A stretch of DNA of 64,000 nucleotides from Fenollaria sporofastidiosus (lineage in GTDB: Bacteria; Bacillota; Clostridia; Tissierellales; Peptoniphilaceae), in contig NZ_OW968186.1 in NCBI RefSeq assembly GCF_943169635.2, positions 248,001 to 312,000 on the forward strand. The letters are read 5' to 3'. The position numbers and the translations under genes are program-made. The notes below the pieces were generated by a model. That model searched no databases. It was not told where the DNA came from and saw nothing but the letters and a program-made list of their open reading frames with translations. Position 1 is the stretch's first letter. Each line of letters opens with the position of its first letter. Of the stretch, positions 17,566-27,997 are shown piece after piece.

Positions 17566-20500
17566 ATTTCAATCCACGCACCCATGTAGGGTGCGACGCT
17601 AAAGCAGCTTTGTCTGATACTAACTTATCTATTTCAATCCACGCACCCATGTAGGGTGCGACTGACACAGAGTTAGATAGACCTCGTGTATGGTTTATTT
17701 CAATCCACGCACCCATGTAGGGTGCGACGCCATCGTCCTCAACATCATAGTAACCATCTTTGTATTTCAATCCACGCACCCATGAAGGGTGCGACCAAGA
17801 ATAGCGTTTGCCATCTCCCTCTTTGCAGAATTTCAATCCACGCACCCATGTAGGGTGCGACCTAGGCTCAACATTAGGTGAAGAGTTTATAGCACTTATT
17901 TCAATCCACGCACCCATGTAGGGTGCGACGCTTATGGAAAAATTGTCAGAGAAGTTACTGATGAATTTCAATCCACGCACCCATGTAGGGTGCGACTTTT
18001 CTCATCATTTAGTGATATATATTCACAGTCTAAATTTCAATCCACGCACCCATGTAGGGTGCGACAGAAAAATTTAGGAGGTATTAAAAATGACAAGACA
18101 AATTTCAATCCACGCACCCATGTAGGGTGCGACACAAGCGGCTGAAGAAGAACTACAAGCTTTAAGAATTTCAATCCACGCACCCATGTAGGGTGCGACT
18201 CAGGACTCGCGCAACATCATTAACATCAAAGGGGCTATTTCAATCCACGCACCCATGAAGGGTGCGACGTGAAATCAACCAACAGGACGGTCACTCCAGA
18301 AAATTTCAATCCACGCACCCATGAAGGGTGCGACAAAATTTAATTGATCTCACTCCTTTTTTATGTAAAAATTTCAATCCACGCACCCATGAAGGGTGCG
18401 ACATAATGGTGTCTTATATGCGTTAGCTGTAGATGGCTTTATTTCAATCCACGCACCCATGAAGGGTGCGACAGACACATCGGAGATATATTTAAAAACA
18501 TATATATTTCAATCCACGCACCCATGTAGGGTGCGACTTAAAAGAGATTGACCTACTAAAAGCACTATGTAAAATTTCAATCCACGCACCCATGTAGGGT
18601 GCGACCGGCGCACCAGTCATGAGAGACGGCGACAAGTACAAATTTCAATCCACGCACCCATGTAGGGTGCGACTGGACTAAGGCTGTAAAAGGACAGAAA
18701 AAGTTTGCTATTTCAATCCACGCACCCATGTAGGGTGCGACTTTTTTAAAGATGACGAGCACAAGAAAGCGTTTGAATTTCAATCCACGCACCCATGTAG
18801 GGTGCGACAAAAGCCGCAGGATATAACTACAACCAAGTACAAGCAATTTCAATCCACGCACCCATGTAGGGTGCGACAGCCTAGCACTTTTGATGAGTCC
18901 AAACCTGCTTGTTATTTCAATCCACGCACCCATGTAGGGTGCGACGACTTCAATCACTTGATGGACGCGATGAGATATGCACTAATTTCAATCCACGCAC
19001 CCATGTAGGGTGCGACAATAAAAGATTTGGCACGATAATACAAACGCTTAATTTCAATCCACGCACCCATGTAGGGTGCGACCAGTTGATATTGGTATTG
19101 TCAACAATGACGAGTTTATTTCAATCCACGCACCCATGTAGGGTGCGACATTATGATAGGGATAATGGATTCGTTCAAGGTGATTTCAATCCACGCACCC
19201 ATGTAGGGTGCGACTAAGAGGGCTGGATATTTAAGAGTTAAAATATTAGGAATTTCAATCCACGCACCCATGTAGGGTGCGACGAATTAATAACATTGAT
19301 GAGGGCTAAGAGACTTAATTTCAATCCACGCACCCATGTAGGGTGCGACCACAGGCTGATGTGGAAAAACAGTTTGCCAATGGAATTTCAATCCACGCAC
19401 CCATGTAGGGTGCGACCACGCGTTAGTCGTGCTTTTTTAATGCAAAAATATAATTTCAATCCACGCACCCATGTAGGGTGCGACACACTGAACGACTAAT
19501 ATGCAGAATAGCCCAGTTAGATTTCAATCCACGCACCCATGTAGGGTGCGACGACACTGAACGACTAATATGCAGAATAGCCCAGTTAGATTTCAATCCA
19601 CGCACCCATGTAGGGTGCGACAGCTGTAGTTGATATAGTTCCTGTTCCATCAGTATCATTTCAATCCACGCACCCATGTAGGGTGCGACCCTTTAGCCGA
19701 TGGCGAAGAGCTTGACGATCATGGAATTTCAATCCACGCACCCATGTAGGGTGCGACAGTCTTAGAGATTAGAGTCACTATCGGCAATGCAACATTTCAA
19801 TCCACGCACCCATGTAGGGTGCGACGGCGCAACTTAATCTAGATGCGGCGGAGTGTTTTATTTCAATCCACGCACCCATGTAGGGTGCGACAAGCAGAAG
19901 TGGTTGCTATTCCTCCAATATGATTTATTTCAATCCACGCACCCATGTAGGGTGCGACAGTAACTTATCCATTGGTCTTCGTTGTAGCTTGATTATTTCA
20001 ATCCACGCACCCATGTAGGGTGCGACAGTTTATGATTGGCGCAAACTCTGACTCAACAGTATTTCAATCCACGCACCCATGTAGGGTGCGACAAAAGAGA
20101 CTTCGCAGGCTTTGGGCTGTGGACTGATATTTCAATCCACGCACCCATGTAGGGTGCGACATTAAAGCTGCGTAAAACTTCTGATCTGGCATAAGTTTAT
20201 TTCAATCCACGCACCCATGTAGGGTGCGACATCTCTTCAAGCCATGTTAGAGGACATATAACTACAATTTCAATCCACGCACCCATGTAGGGTGCGACAC
20301 CGCAAGTGAAACAAAGTTGATGTATGCACCAGATTTCAATCCACGCACCCATGTAGGGTGCGACCTTTTGTATACATTAATTAAGGAGTGTTTTAAAAAT
20401 ATTTCAATCCACGCACCCATGTAGGGTGCGACCGACCTTACGGCGACGTAAACGCTTGGCTAGAAACAAATTTCAATCCACGCACCCATGTAGGGTGCGA

Positions 20501-23343
20501 CTGTTACAACTGAAATAAGGGTAGGTAGGATTGATTATTTCAATCCACGCACCCATGTAGGGTGCGACGACCGACGGCTTTTTCTGCTTACTGCACACAC
20601 TGGCAATTTCAATCCACGCACCCATGTAGGGTGCGACTTAAACGTGCTAGATCAAAAGGAAGTGTAAGATGATAATTTCAATCCACGCACCCATGTAGGG
20701 TGCGACTGTCTAATTTGCTCATTTTATCGGTAGTTTATCGTGATTTCAATCCACGCACCCATGAAGGGTGCGACGCTTCTCTATCTAGTGCCTTAAATTT
20801 ATCTATAATTTCAATCCACGCACCCATGAAGGGTGCGACTCGTTATCGTAATTGTTAAGTTTGTCCGCCTGCTCTAATTTCAATCCACGCACCCATGAAG
20901 GGTGCGACAGCTTAACATATTAGTAAATGTTGACTTATTCGGAATTTCAATCCACGCACCCATGAAGGGTGCGACTATATCTAAGATTTGAAATAACATT
21001 TAATAGCGCCATTATTTCAATCCACGCACCCATGAAGGGTGCGACGCTCTACTTCTGTATGCTTGACGACGACTGCCTCCAATTTCAATCCACGCCCCAT
21101 GAAGGGTGCGACTAATTGGATACTTGAGGGCTCTAAGCTCTACAAGGCTATTTCAATCCACGCACCCATGAAGGGTGCGACTGGGATGCGGCGCTTAGAG
21201 AGATAAAGATAAAATATTTCAATCCACGCACCCATGAAGGGTGCGACGATAATTCACTATTCCTACCTATAATCCAGGTTACAAAATTTCAATCCACGCA
21301 CCCATGAAGGGTGCGACTTATATTATGACAAAACAAGAACAAATCAAAAACATATTTCAATCCACGCACCCATGTAGGGTGCGACATAAAGAGTCAATGC
21401 TAAGAGTGCTTATAAACGCAAATTTCAATCCACGCACCCATGTAGGGTGCGACCATCTCAAACTTTGGCTTGCTCGTCATCTTGTCAGATTTCAATCCAC
21501 GCACCCATGAAGGGTGCGACGCGAGAAACGACATAATTTTTATCCCTCATTTCGTAATTTCAATCCACGCACCCATGAAGGGTGCGACGAAGGCTTTCGT
21601 TATGGTCAAGTAGCAAGTATTATTTCAATCCACGCACCCATGAAGGGTGCGACAATCCATCGTTTGGCGTTAGTGGGTCGTGGGGAAATATTTCAATCCA
21701 CGCACCCATGAAGGGTGCGACCTCCTATAGGTCATACAGTAACAGTAGCAGGGGCAGCTATTTCAATCCACGCACCCATGAAGGGTGCGACATTGATGTA
21801 AAGGTTGTATCAATAGAGCATGGCAAATTTCAATCCACGCACCCATGAAGGGTGCGACTAATCTTTATCTTATTTTATAGGGCAAAGACAAAATTTCAAT
21901 CCACGCACCCATGAAGGGTGCGACGAAAAGAGACTCCACACGAGAGTCTCTTATGCTATATTTCAATCCACGCACCCATGAAGGGTGCGACAAACAATAT
22001 ACTTTACTTTATGAAAAAATAACAAGTATTTCAATCCACGCACCCATGAAGGGTGCGACCAAATTGAAGGAGACGAGTCACCAACAGTTTACCGTATTTC
22101 AATCCACGCACCCATGAAGGGTGCGACCACTTTTTATTAGGTAAAATGTAGGAGGTAAAAAAATATTTCAATCCACGCACCCATGAAGGGTGCGACAACA
22201 GATGATAATTGGGTCAATGGAGATGTTAAAATTTCAATCCACGCACCCATGAAGGGTGCGACATTAAAAAAGGGGGTGGATATATGAATTACAAGCTTTT
22301 ATTTCAATCCACGCACCCATGAAGGGTGCGACGTAAGGGTATTGATGAAAGACGGAAGGCTTCCGGAAATTTCAATCCACGCACCCATGAAGGGTGCGAC
22401 TGCAAGAGAGAGACTGAGGACTACAAGCTTGAGATATTTCAATCCACGCACCCATGAAGGGTGCGACATCATAACATTACAGTTTACGTGGCCTGTTTGT
22501 TATTTCAATCCACGCACCCATGAAGGGTGCGACGAAGATGAAGGCGTGTTTTATCTTGTAGGAGATGAGGATTTCAATCCACGCACCCATGAAGGGTGCG
22601 ACTAAACACCCCAACGCTTTAGAGATTTTAATTCGCTTGATTTCAATCCACGCACCCATGAAGGGTGCGACTTAAAACCTATGCTATTTACGCCTTGTTT
22701 TATTGATTTCAATCCACGCACCCATGAAGGGTGCGACTGGTAAACTGTTGGTGACTCGTCTCCTTCAATTTGATTTCAATCCACGCACCCATGAAGGGTG
22801 CGACACAAAGTTGGAGACGGCTTTAAAGCAGCAGGCGAAAAATTTCAATCCACGCACCCATGAAGGGTGCGACTTATTCTTAAATGAATTAGATCACATC
22901 ATAAAAATTTCAATCCACGCACCCATGAAGGGTGCGACATTTAATTCTCACGATTATTCACGATTAAATCTAATATTTCAATCCACGCACCCATGAAGGG
23001 TGCGACTGTTAATAGGAGAAAGGGAGAGGGAAAAGAGAATGATTTCAATCCACGCACCCATGAAGGGTGCGACATCCTGACCAAGCAGAAATAACTACTG
23101 ACACTAAAATTTCAATCCACGCACCCATGAAGGGTGCGACACTATAACCGCAGGCTTTAGAGCCTACGACAGTTGGATTTCAATCCACGCACCCATGAAG
23201 GGTGCGACCGTTACGGCAGGTAGCGGAATTGCTTTTATTGTAGATTTCAATCCACGCACCCATGAAGGGTGCGACACGAATTGAATTTAAGACGGACGAA
23301 GCAAGACAAGGATTTCAATCCACGCACCCATGAAGGGTGCGAC
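17566..23343 (-). CRISPR. type I-C CRISPR array, 86 repeats, 85 spacers
   Basis: I counted 86 repeats of 32 bp with spacers of 33-39 nt. In the transcribed (minus) orientation the repeat begins GTCGCACCC, has a 5-nt loop, then GGGTGCG and ends TGGATTGAAAT: a 7-bp hairpin and the 11-nt I-C 5' handle. Two alleles differ only in the loop (TACAT or TTCAT). With repeats numbered from 17566, TTCAT occurs in 4, 11-14, 48-56 and 59-86 (42 copies); TACAT in the other 44. Repeat 53 (21082-21112) has lost one base. Spacers 29 and 30 are duplicates, and spacers 67 and 77 are reverse complements. The leader lies at the cas1 side, so the newest spacers are near 23343. Several spacers contain ribosome-site-plus-ATG patterns (e.g. 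18066-18101, 22263-22300), as expected for phage gene starts. Confidence 0.99.
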
Positions 23344-23489
23344 AGCTAGATGTGCTAAAGATCTATGTTCTTGTTGCACATCTAGTGTTTATGCACACAT
23401 AATTTTCATTATATACACATTTTTTGCTTAATTTTAAGCATTTTTTTCTGCGAATCCTCTTGAATTTTCATGTTCATATGAGGTTCGCA
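23344..23489 (-). promoter_or_regulatory. CRISPR leader with -10 box and three inverted repeats
   Basis: The 146 bp between cas1 and the newest repeat. TATAAT (23413-23408, minus) is a good -10 box for the array, though no clear -35 was found. Three inverted repeats stand out: GCGAACCTC with GAGGATTCGC (23480-23488/23450-23459, one bulge), the near-contiguous GCTTAA/TTAAGC (23426-23439), and a perfect 10-bp CTAGATGTGC/GCACATCTAG (23346-23355/23376-23385) ending 2 bp from the first repeat. Confidence 0.8.
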
Positions 23490-24524
23490 CTAATTTATTA
23501 TAAATGGAGGATATGCCTCAAGGTCTCCTCTAATCGTCCTTGCTAGAAGCATAGCTTGTACATATGGCAATAATCCAATCTCGATTTTTTCTTCTAGAAA
23601 TGGGTGTGTAATCTCATCTTGCAAACGTTTATTCCATATGTCTAAATATTTTTTCTTTCCATTTTCTGTAAATTCATATGAACCATTATCTTTTGCAATA
23701 AAATCTCTCTCTTCAATTTGGAATTTATTTATTAAGCTTAGTACAAATCTATCTGCCATATATGCTCTCATCTCTTCTGATAGATCAAGTGCTAATGATT
23801 GCCTTCCAGGTCTATCTTTATGGTAAAAACCAACATATGGATCAAGGCCTACTGTTTCTAATGCGTTTTGTACTAACACTCTAAGCATTCCATATGAAAA
23901 CGACAGCATTGCATTTACGGGATCTTTTGGTGGCCTTCTGTTTCTATCTGTAAACTTAAAGTACTCTTTGCTGTTTAATATAAGGTAATCAAAATTTTTA
24001 AAGTATTCCCGTGCTGCATCTCCTTCTATACCCAAGAGTTCTGTATAGTCTTTTGCATTAAATGCATTTATTTTGCTTTCCTTTAACTTGCTTATGGATT
24101 CCTCTACTTCTTCTTTATATATTGTATCTTTATAATCTCTAAGGTATCTATCTAGTACTTTTATTGAATTATACAGTTTTCCTACCACGAATGACTTTGC
24201 GTATGAAAGCGACCTCTCGTCATTTTCCGAAATTCTAAACTGTTCTTTTCTTAGTAATACATTTCCATTGATCTTTCCTGAGACTCTTGCACAAAAATAT
24301 CCTCCTGGTGTTAAAAAACTAATACCGACGTTATTTTTCATACACATTTCTAACAGTTTAGGGCTTGCTCCGACGTAATTGAAGCAAACTATGTTTTCAA
24401 AGTTTTGTATTGGTGATTGGAAGACTTTGCCATTGGCTTCATCTTTAACTACTATATTGCTTCCATCTTTCGCTAAATAGATATTTTCATTTGTAATATA
24501 TAATGTATTTAACAGCTTTCTCAT
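23490..24524 (-). CDS. cas1: Cas1 integrase, type I-C
   Basis: Metal-dependent integrase that, with Cas2, inserts new spacers at the leader end of the array. At 344 residues it has normal I-C length. Catalytic residues are visible as E167 (GIEGDAAREYF), H235 (GFYHKDRPGR) and the acidic D247/E250 in ALDLSEEMR. Its ATG overlaps the cas4 stop (ATGA). It is the last cas gene before the leader. Its partner cas2 is not next to it but at 31331-31624. Confidence 0.97.
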   Translation of the reverse strand: MRKLLNTLYITNENIYLAKDGSNIVVKDEANGKVFQSPIQNFENIVCFNYVGASPKLLEMCMKNNVGISFLTPGGYFCARVSGKINGNVLLRKEQFRISENDERSLSYAKSFVVGKLYNSIKVLDRYLRDYKDTIYKEEVEESISKLKESKINAFNAKDYTELLGIEGDAAREYFKNFDYLILNSKEYFKFTDRNRRPPKDPVNAMLSFSYGMLRVLVQNALETVGLDPYVGFYHKDRPGRQSLALDLSEEMRAYMADRFVLSLINKFQIEERDFIAKDNGSYEFTENGKKKYLDIWNKRLQDEITHPFLEEKIEIGLLPYVQAMLLARTIRGDLEAYPPFIIN

Positions 24525-25177
24525 TCTTCCATCACTATCCTATCGATATAATTTATAACGCTTTTTTTCTTTTTTGTAAGTTTTGGCATGCAGTAGTCAA
24601 CTAAGGAACAATTTTTACAGTTGATGTTTTTACTTGCTCTAGGAATCTTGTTTTGAGTAAATATCTCATACATTTGTGATACTATATCTCTTACTTCTTG
24701 CCTTAATTCATCTGTAATTTCTATTTCTAACCTTTTATTTGGGCTTTTATAGTAAAGTGCTGACTTTTTTAGTTTAATATTATGCATTTCTTCTAAACAC
24801 ATTATTTCCGCAACTAGTTGATAGATATCTGCCTTTGTCTTTTTTGCTCTACCTTTTTTATATTCAACTACATAAGGTAGCCACAATCCATTGTAGTTTT
24901 CTATTTCTACTCCGTTCTCATTTTTCTCATATATAACCAGGTCACAGACACCAACTATCTTTAGTTCGTCTGACTTAACACGTAAGGATCTTTCATATAT
25001 TCTGTCTTTTCTTTTTTCAAAAAAATATGGATCATCCACGTTTTCATGTATAAGTTTGCCAAGTGTTGTATCTTTATTTTCAAACCAAATTTGTTCTAGC
25101 TCTAGAAGAGCCCACTGCCTCTTGCAAAATGTGAAGTGCTGTATTCTACTTAAGCTTAAATAGTCTTCTTCATCCAT
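24521..25177 (-). CDS. cas4: Cas4 nuclease, type I-C
   Basis: RecB-like nuclease with an iron-sulfur cluster that trims prespacers and selects PAM-bearing ones. It has 218 residues. The cluster cysteines are C18 (FTFCKRQW) and three near the C-terminus (NCKNCSLVDYC); the nuclease core shows GVCDLV, VVEYKKGR and a downstream Gln in DIYQLVAE. It overlaps cas1 by 4 nt and follows cas7 after 9 bp. Confidence 0.96.
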   Translation of the reverse strand: MDEEDYLSLSRIQHFTFCKRQWALLELEQIWFENKDTTLGKLIHENVDDPYFFEKRKDRIYERSLRVKSDELKIVGVCDLVIYEKNENGVEIENYNGLWLPYVVEYKKGRAKKTKADIYQLVAEIMCLEEMHNIKLKKSALYYKSPNKRLEIEITDELRQEVRDIVSQMYEIFTQNKIPRASKNINCKNCSLVDYCMPKLTKKKKSVINYIDRIVMEE

Positions 25178-25186
25178 ATATCTAAT

Positions 25187-26041
25187 TTATATACCTGTTA
25201 AATATTCTACTTTTAGGCCTTTTCCCTCATATTCTTTTAATTTTTCTTCATTTAGTCTAATATTGTAGGATTTATAATCTTGACTATCTATCTCTGGTTT
25301 GTCAAATTCAAGTAGTTCTTTTATTTTACCGCTTGATACATTTCCTATTTCACAATCGTGAACAAACCAGAATATATCTCTAACCATCATTGATCCATCT
25401 GGTCTAGCTGATGATGAATCATTTATAAAAAGTTCTTGTAAACATTCTTTTAGTACAGCTAAATCGTCATCTGTAAATTTGTTCTTCTTTGCAAAATTTA
25501 CATTTACCGCTCCATTAACAACATATATAGCATGATTAACATAATGTTTTGAGCCCATTGTATCGGAGGATTTGCCGCCACCTTCTTTTTCCATGCTGTT
25601 AACGCTCTTTGTAATCTGCATAGTTGTAATATCTATAGGCTCAAGCGATTTAGCGATGGATATACTAACTGGTCCTCTTATGCCGACAGCTTTCTTGTCA
25701 TATGTTATTACTTGTCCAAAGCTTCTAACATCAAGCCAAGTTCCACAGCATAAATTATATGCTTCTTCATCTGTTGCTTTTTTATCTACAACGCTGCTAT
25801 ATCTTTTTTCAAGTGATGTAAATCCGTCATCTGACTTTTCATTGCTCTTTACAAAGATGTTGTATCCTTTATCTTGCATTCTATTTCTAATCTTTCTTTT
25901 TATACAAACATCTGAAATTTCTCCATATCCATAAGAATCACTTCTTGGCATGTTGCCTGCAAGCGGATCTCCATTTGGATTTGCATTATTTACTTCAATT
26001 GTCATTATGAAGTCGACCTTTTTTTCAATTACCTTACTCAT
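25187..26041 (-). CDS. cas7: Cas7 backbone subunit, type I-C (Csd2)
   Basis: Backbone protein that polymerises along the crRNA in the type I-C effector. It has 284 residues, with the Csd2 signature start DFIMTIEVNNANPNGDPLAGN and DVCIKRKIRN, plus VRSFGQV and GIRGPVSIS. The start codon overlaps the cas8c stop by one base (TAATG), so translation is coupled, fitting the need for several Cas7 copies per complex. Confidence 0.96.
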   Translation of the reverse strand: MSKVIEKKVDFIMTIEVNNANPNGDPLAGNMPRSDSYGYGEISDVCIKRKIRNRMQDKGYNIFVKSNEKSDDGFTSLEKRYSSVVDKKATDEEAYNLCCGTWLDVRSFGQVITYDKKAVGIRGPVSISIAKSLEPIDITTMQITKSVNSMEKEGGGKSSDTMGSKHYVNHAIYVVNGAVNVNFAKKNKFTDDDLAVLKECLQELFINDSSSARPDGSMMVRDIFWFVHDCEIGNVSSGKIKELLEFDKPEIDSQDYKSYNIRLNEEKLKEYEGKGLKVEYLTGI

Positions 26042-26466
26042 TATTTTTCCTCCTTATTTATATCATTATTTTTTAAACCAAAACGTTTTTCTGCATAATA
26101 GCCATATAAAAACCTACTACTTAAAGCTTTATTGTCTTCTTTTTCTGATATACCAAGTTCGCCTAATTTTATAAATATATCTTCTTTCTCTCTGTCTAGC
26201 AGTACTGCAAAGCCAGGATTTGTGGCCTTTAATTTGTTAATATATGTTTTAGTTTTATCATCTAAAACTCTTGATATTTGGGCAGGATGCTTTGTAAATG
26301 ATGTCCAATACCTATCTGCATTAGTAAGTCTTATTGCTTCACTCTTTTTTGTTTTTTCTCCGTCACCATACTTAGCTGCGTCAAAAGTCAGTCTTTCTAT
26401 CATTTCATATACAGCTAATAATCTACCATAAAGGTATGACCTATCTAAATTATCTCTGTCAAGCAT
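26041..26466 (-). CDS. probable internally translated small subunit Cas11c
   Basis: An in-frame ATG inside cas8c at 26466-26464 (MLDRDNLDRSYLYGRLLA) has a perfect AGGAGG at 26483-26478, 11 nt upstream. This would yield a 141-residue protein equal to the C-terminal part of Cas8c, rich in helices. Type I-C effectors are known to make their small subunit from an internal start within cas8c, so the strong ribosome site at the expected place is meaningful. The spacing is slightly long, and protein evidence is absent. Confidence 0.7.
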   Translation of the reverse strand: MLDRDNLDRSYLYGRLLAVYEMIERLTFDAAKYGDGEKTKKSEAIRLTNADRYWTSFTKHPAQISRVLDDKTKTYINKLKATNPGFAVLLDREKEDIFIKLGELGISEKEDNKALSSRFLYGYYAEKRFGLKNNDINKEEK

Positions 26467-27993
26467 ATCTTCATTTTCCTCCTTTGATGAATCTCTTAAA
26501 ACCGCAAGGGCTATTGACTGTAAAATATTCCATGTATTTTTATAGTTTAGCTTTTTTCTAATATTCATATCGATTGCTTTAACAATGTTCTTAGGCATCT
26601 CTTTGCCCTCTATGATTGAAATTATCATTTTTTGCAGCTGATCTTTTTTAAAGCTATCGTTATCATTAACTAGTTTCTTTTCTCTTTCTGTTCCATAAGC
26701 AGCATCTAGTATTGAAAATATACTAGGTGTCTTCTTTACCAAATTATTCTTAGCAAGTGTATAATAATAGTAAGTATTTGACCACGTTTCAAGGTTTTTA
26801 TAAAGCTGTGATGTTTGAAGCTCTTTAAAGTATCTAATCGATGATCTTCCATCGTTAACTTTTTCTAAAATTAGCGCACTATATCTTGAATCTTTAGGTA
26901 CTTTATCTACACCTGTGATAAAAGAATTAGCTACTTTCTCATTTTCGCTATAAACCGCTTTAAATGTGTCCATCGTAGCATCTTCAGCTTCAATCTTGTC
27001 GATATCGAACTCATCAGACTCGTCTACGCCTGCTATGTTTGGATTTGCAGATGTGATAAAAAGCTTCTTATCATTTCTAATGTCATCAGAAAACCAGTTA
27101 ACTATATACTGCTGACCGCCGAGCCATTTAGACGAATTTTTATTGTCCATTAAATATTTTAACATTAAATGAGCTTTTTCCGATGTTTCATAGCCTATAC
27201 TAATTACATCGCTACCTTCTTTAAATCTTCCGATATATGATTGTTTAACTGCAGAAATAAGTTTAGAATTACCTAAAATACCACGATGCTTGTCTACAAT
27301 ATAATCTTCTTTTCCTGTTATATTACATATTCCGTTCTTTGTTATAGAGTTTCTAACGTTATTAATATGAACTTGATGGAGTTTTTTGTATTTTGTTACT
27401 GAATAATCTTCAAGATTTTTAAAGTCTACTACTTCAAACTCTAAATATATCTTGTCTAATTCAAGTTTCTTTGTTGTTTCTTTATTTTTATCATTAATAA
27501 ATGTATATTCTAGTATAGAGGCTTTATCGGTCAACTTTAAAACATCAACACCTAATGCATATCTTAAAGCTTCATATATAAAATTTTCTTTTTTAATATA
27601 ATTGTAAATAATTCTTATAAAATCTTTAATTTCTGTGTCTTTTTCTTCGGCTATCCAATTTTCTAGCGCATCCATATAATCCTTGTGTCTTTCTTCATTG
27701 TAAGAAGCAATATATGAGCAATTATCTACAAGCATATGCGGCATAGAGTTGCTTGTTCTATTAACTGAGTCCAAGCTTACTGGAAAGATTATTTTCTCAT
27801 CTTTAACCAAAAATGAACTCTTAACAAAATTAGAATCTCTATCAATGCTTATCTTCAATATATTTTCACCTGTAGATACTATAGAATTATGGTATAAAGG
27901 AAGTATTACTGAGTCATTACCATTGTAATTATCAACTAAACCTGCCTCGAGGGATTTATCATATGTTTTTACAAGCGAATTAATCAATGTCAT
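26041..27993 (-). CDS. cas8c: Cas8c large subunit, type I-C (Csd1)
   Basis: Large subunit of the effector, responsible for PAM reading and target engagement. The 650 residues start MTLINSLVKTYDKSLEAGLV and run GNDSVILPLYHNS, typical of Csd1. The C-terminal ~140 residues form the small-subunit-like helical part, with an internal ribosome site (see Cas11c). It lies 4 bp after cas5 and overlaps cas7 by one base. Confidence 0.95.
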   Translation of the reverse strand: MTLINSLVKTYDKSLEAGLVDNYNGNDSVILPLYHNSIVSTGENILKISIDRDSNFVKSSFLVKDEKIIFPVSLDSVNRTSNSMPHMLVDNCSYIASYNEERHKDYMDALENWIAEEKDTEIKDFIRIIYNYIKKENFIYEALRYALGVDVLKLTDKASILEYTFINDKNKETTKKLELDKIYLEFEVVDFKNLEDYSVTKYKKLHQVHINNVRNSITKNGICNITGKEDYIVDKHRGILGNSKLISAVKQSYIGRFKEGSDVISIGYETSEKAHLMLKYLMDNKNSSKWLGGQQYIVNWFSDDIRNDKKLFITSANPNIAGVDESDEFDIDKIEAEDATMDTFKAVYSENEKVANSFITGVDKVPKDSRYSALILEKVNDGRSSIRYFKELQTSQLYKNLETWSNTYYYYTLAKNNLVKKTPSIFSILDAAYGTEREKKLVNDNDSFKKDQLQKMIISIIEGKEMPKNIVKAIDMNIRKKLNYKNTWNILQSIALAVLRDSSKEENEDMLDRDNLDRSYLYGRLLAVYEMIERLTFDAAKYGDGEKTKKSEAIRLTNADRYWTSFTKHPAQISRVLDDKTKTYINKLKATNPGFAVLLDREKEDIFIKLGELGISEKEDNKALSSRFLYGYYAEKRFGLKNNDINKEEK

Positions 27994-27997
27994 TTAA

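Noticed and set aside
17552..23000. Many open frames with repeated peptides such as FNPRTHVGCD or SHPTWVRGLK
   Set aside because: They are translations of CRISPR repeats and spacers, not genes.
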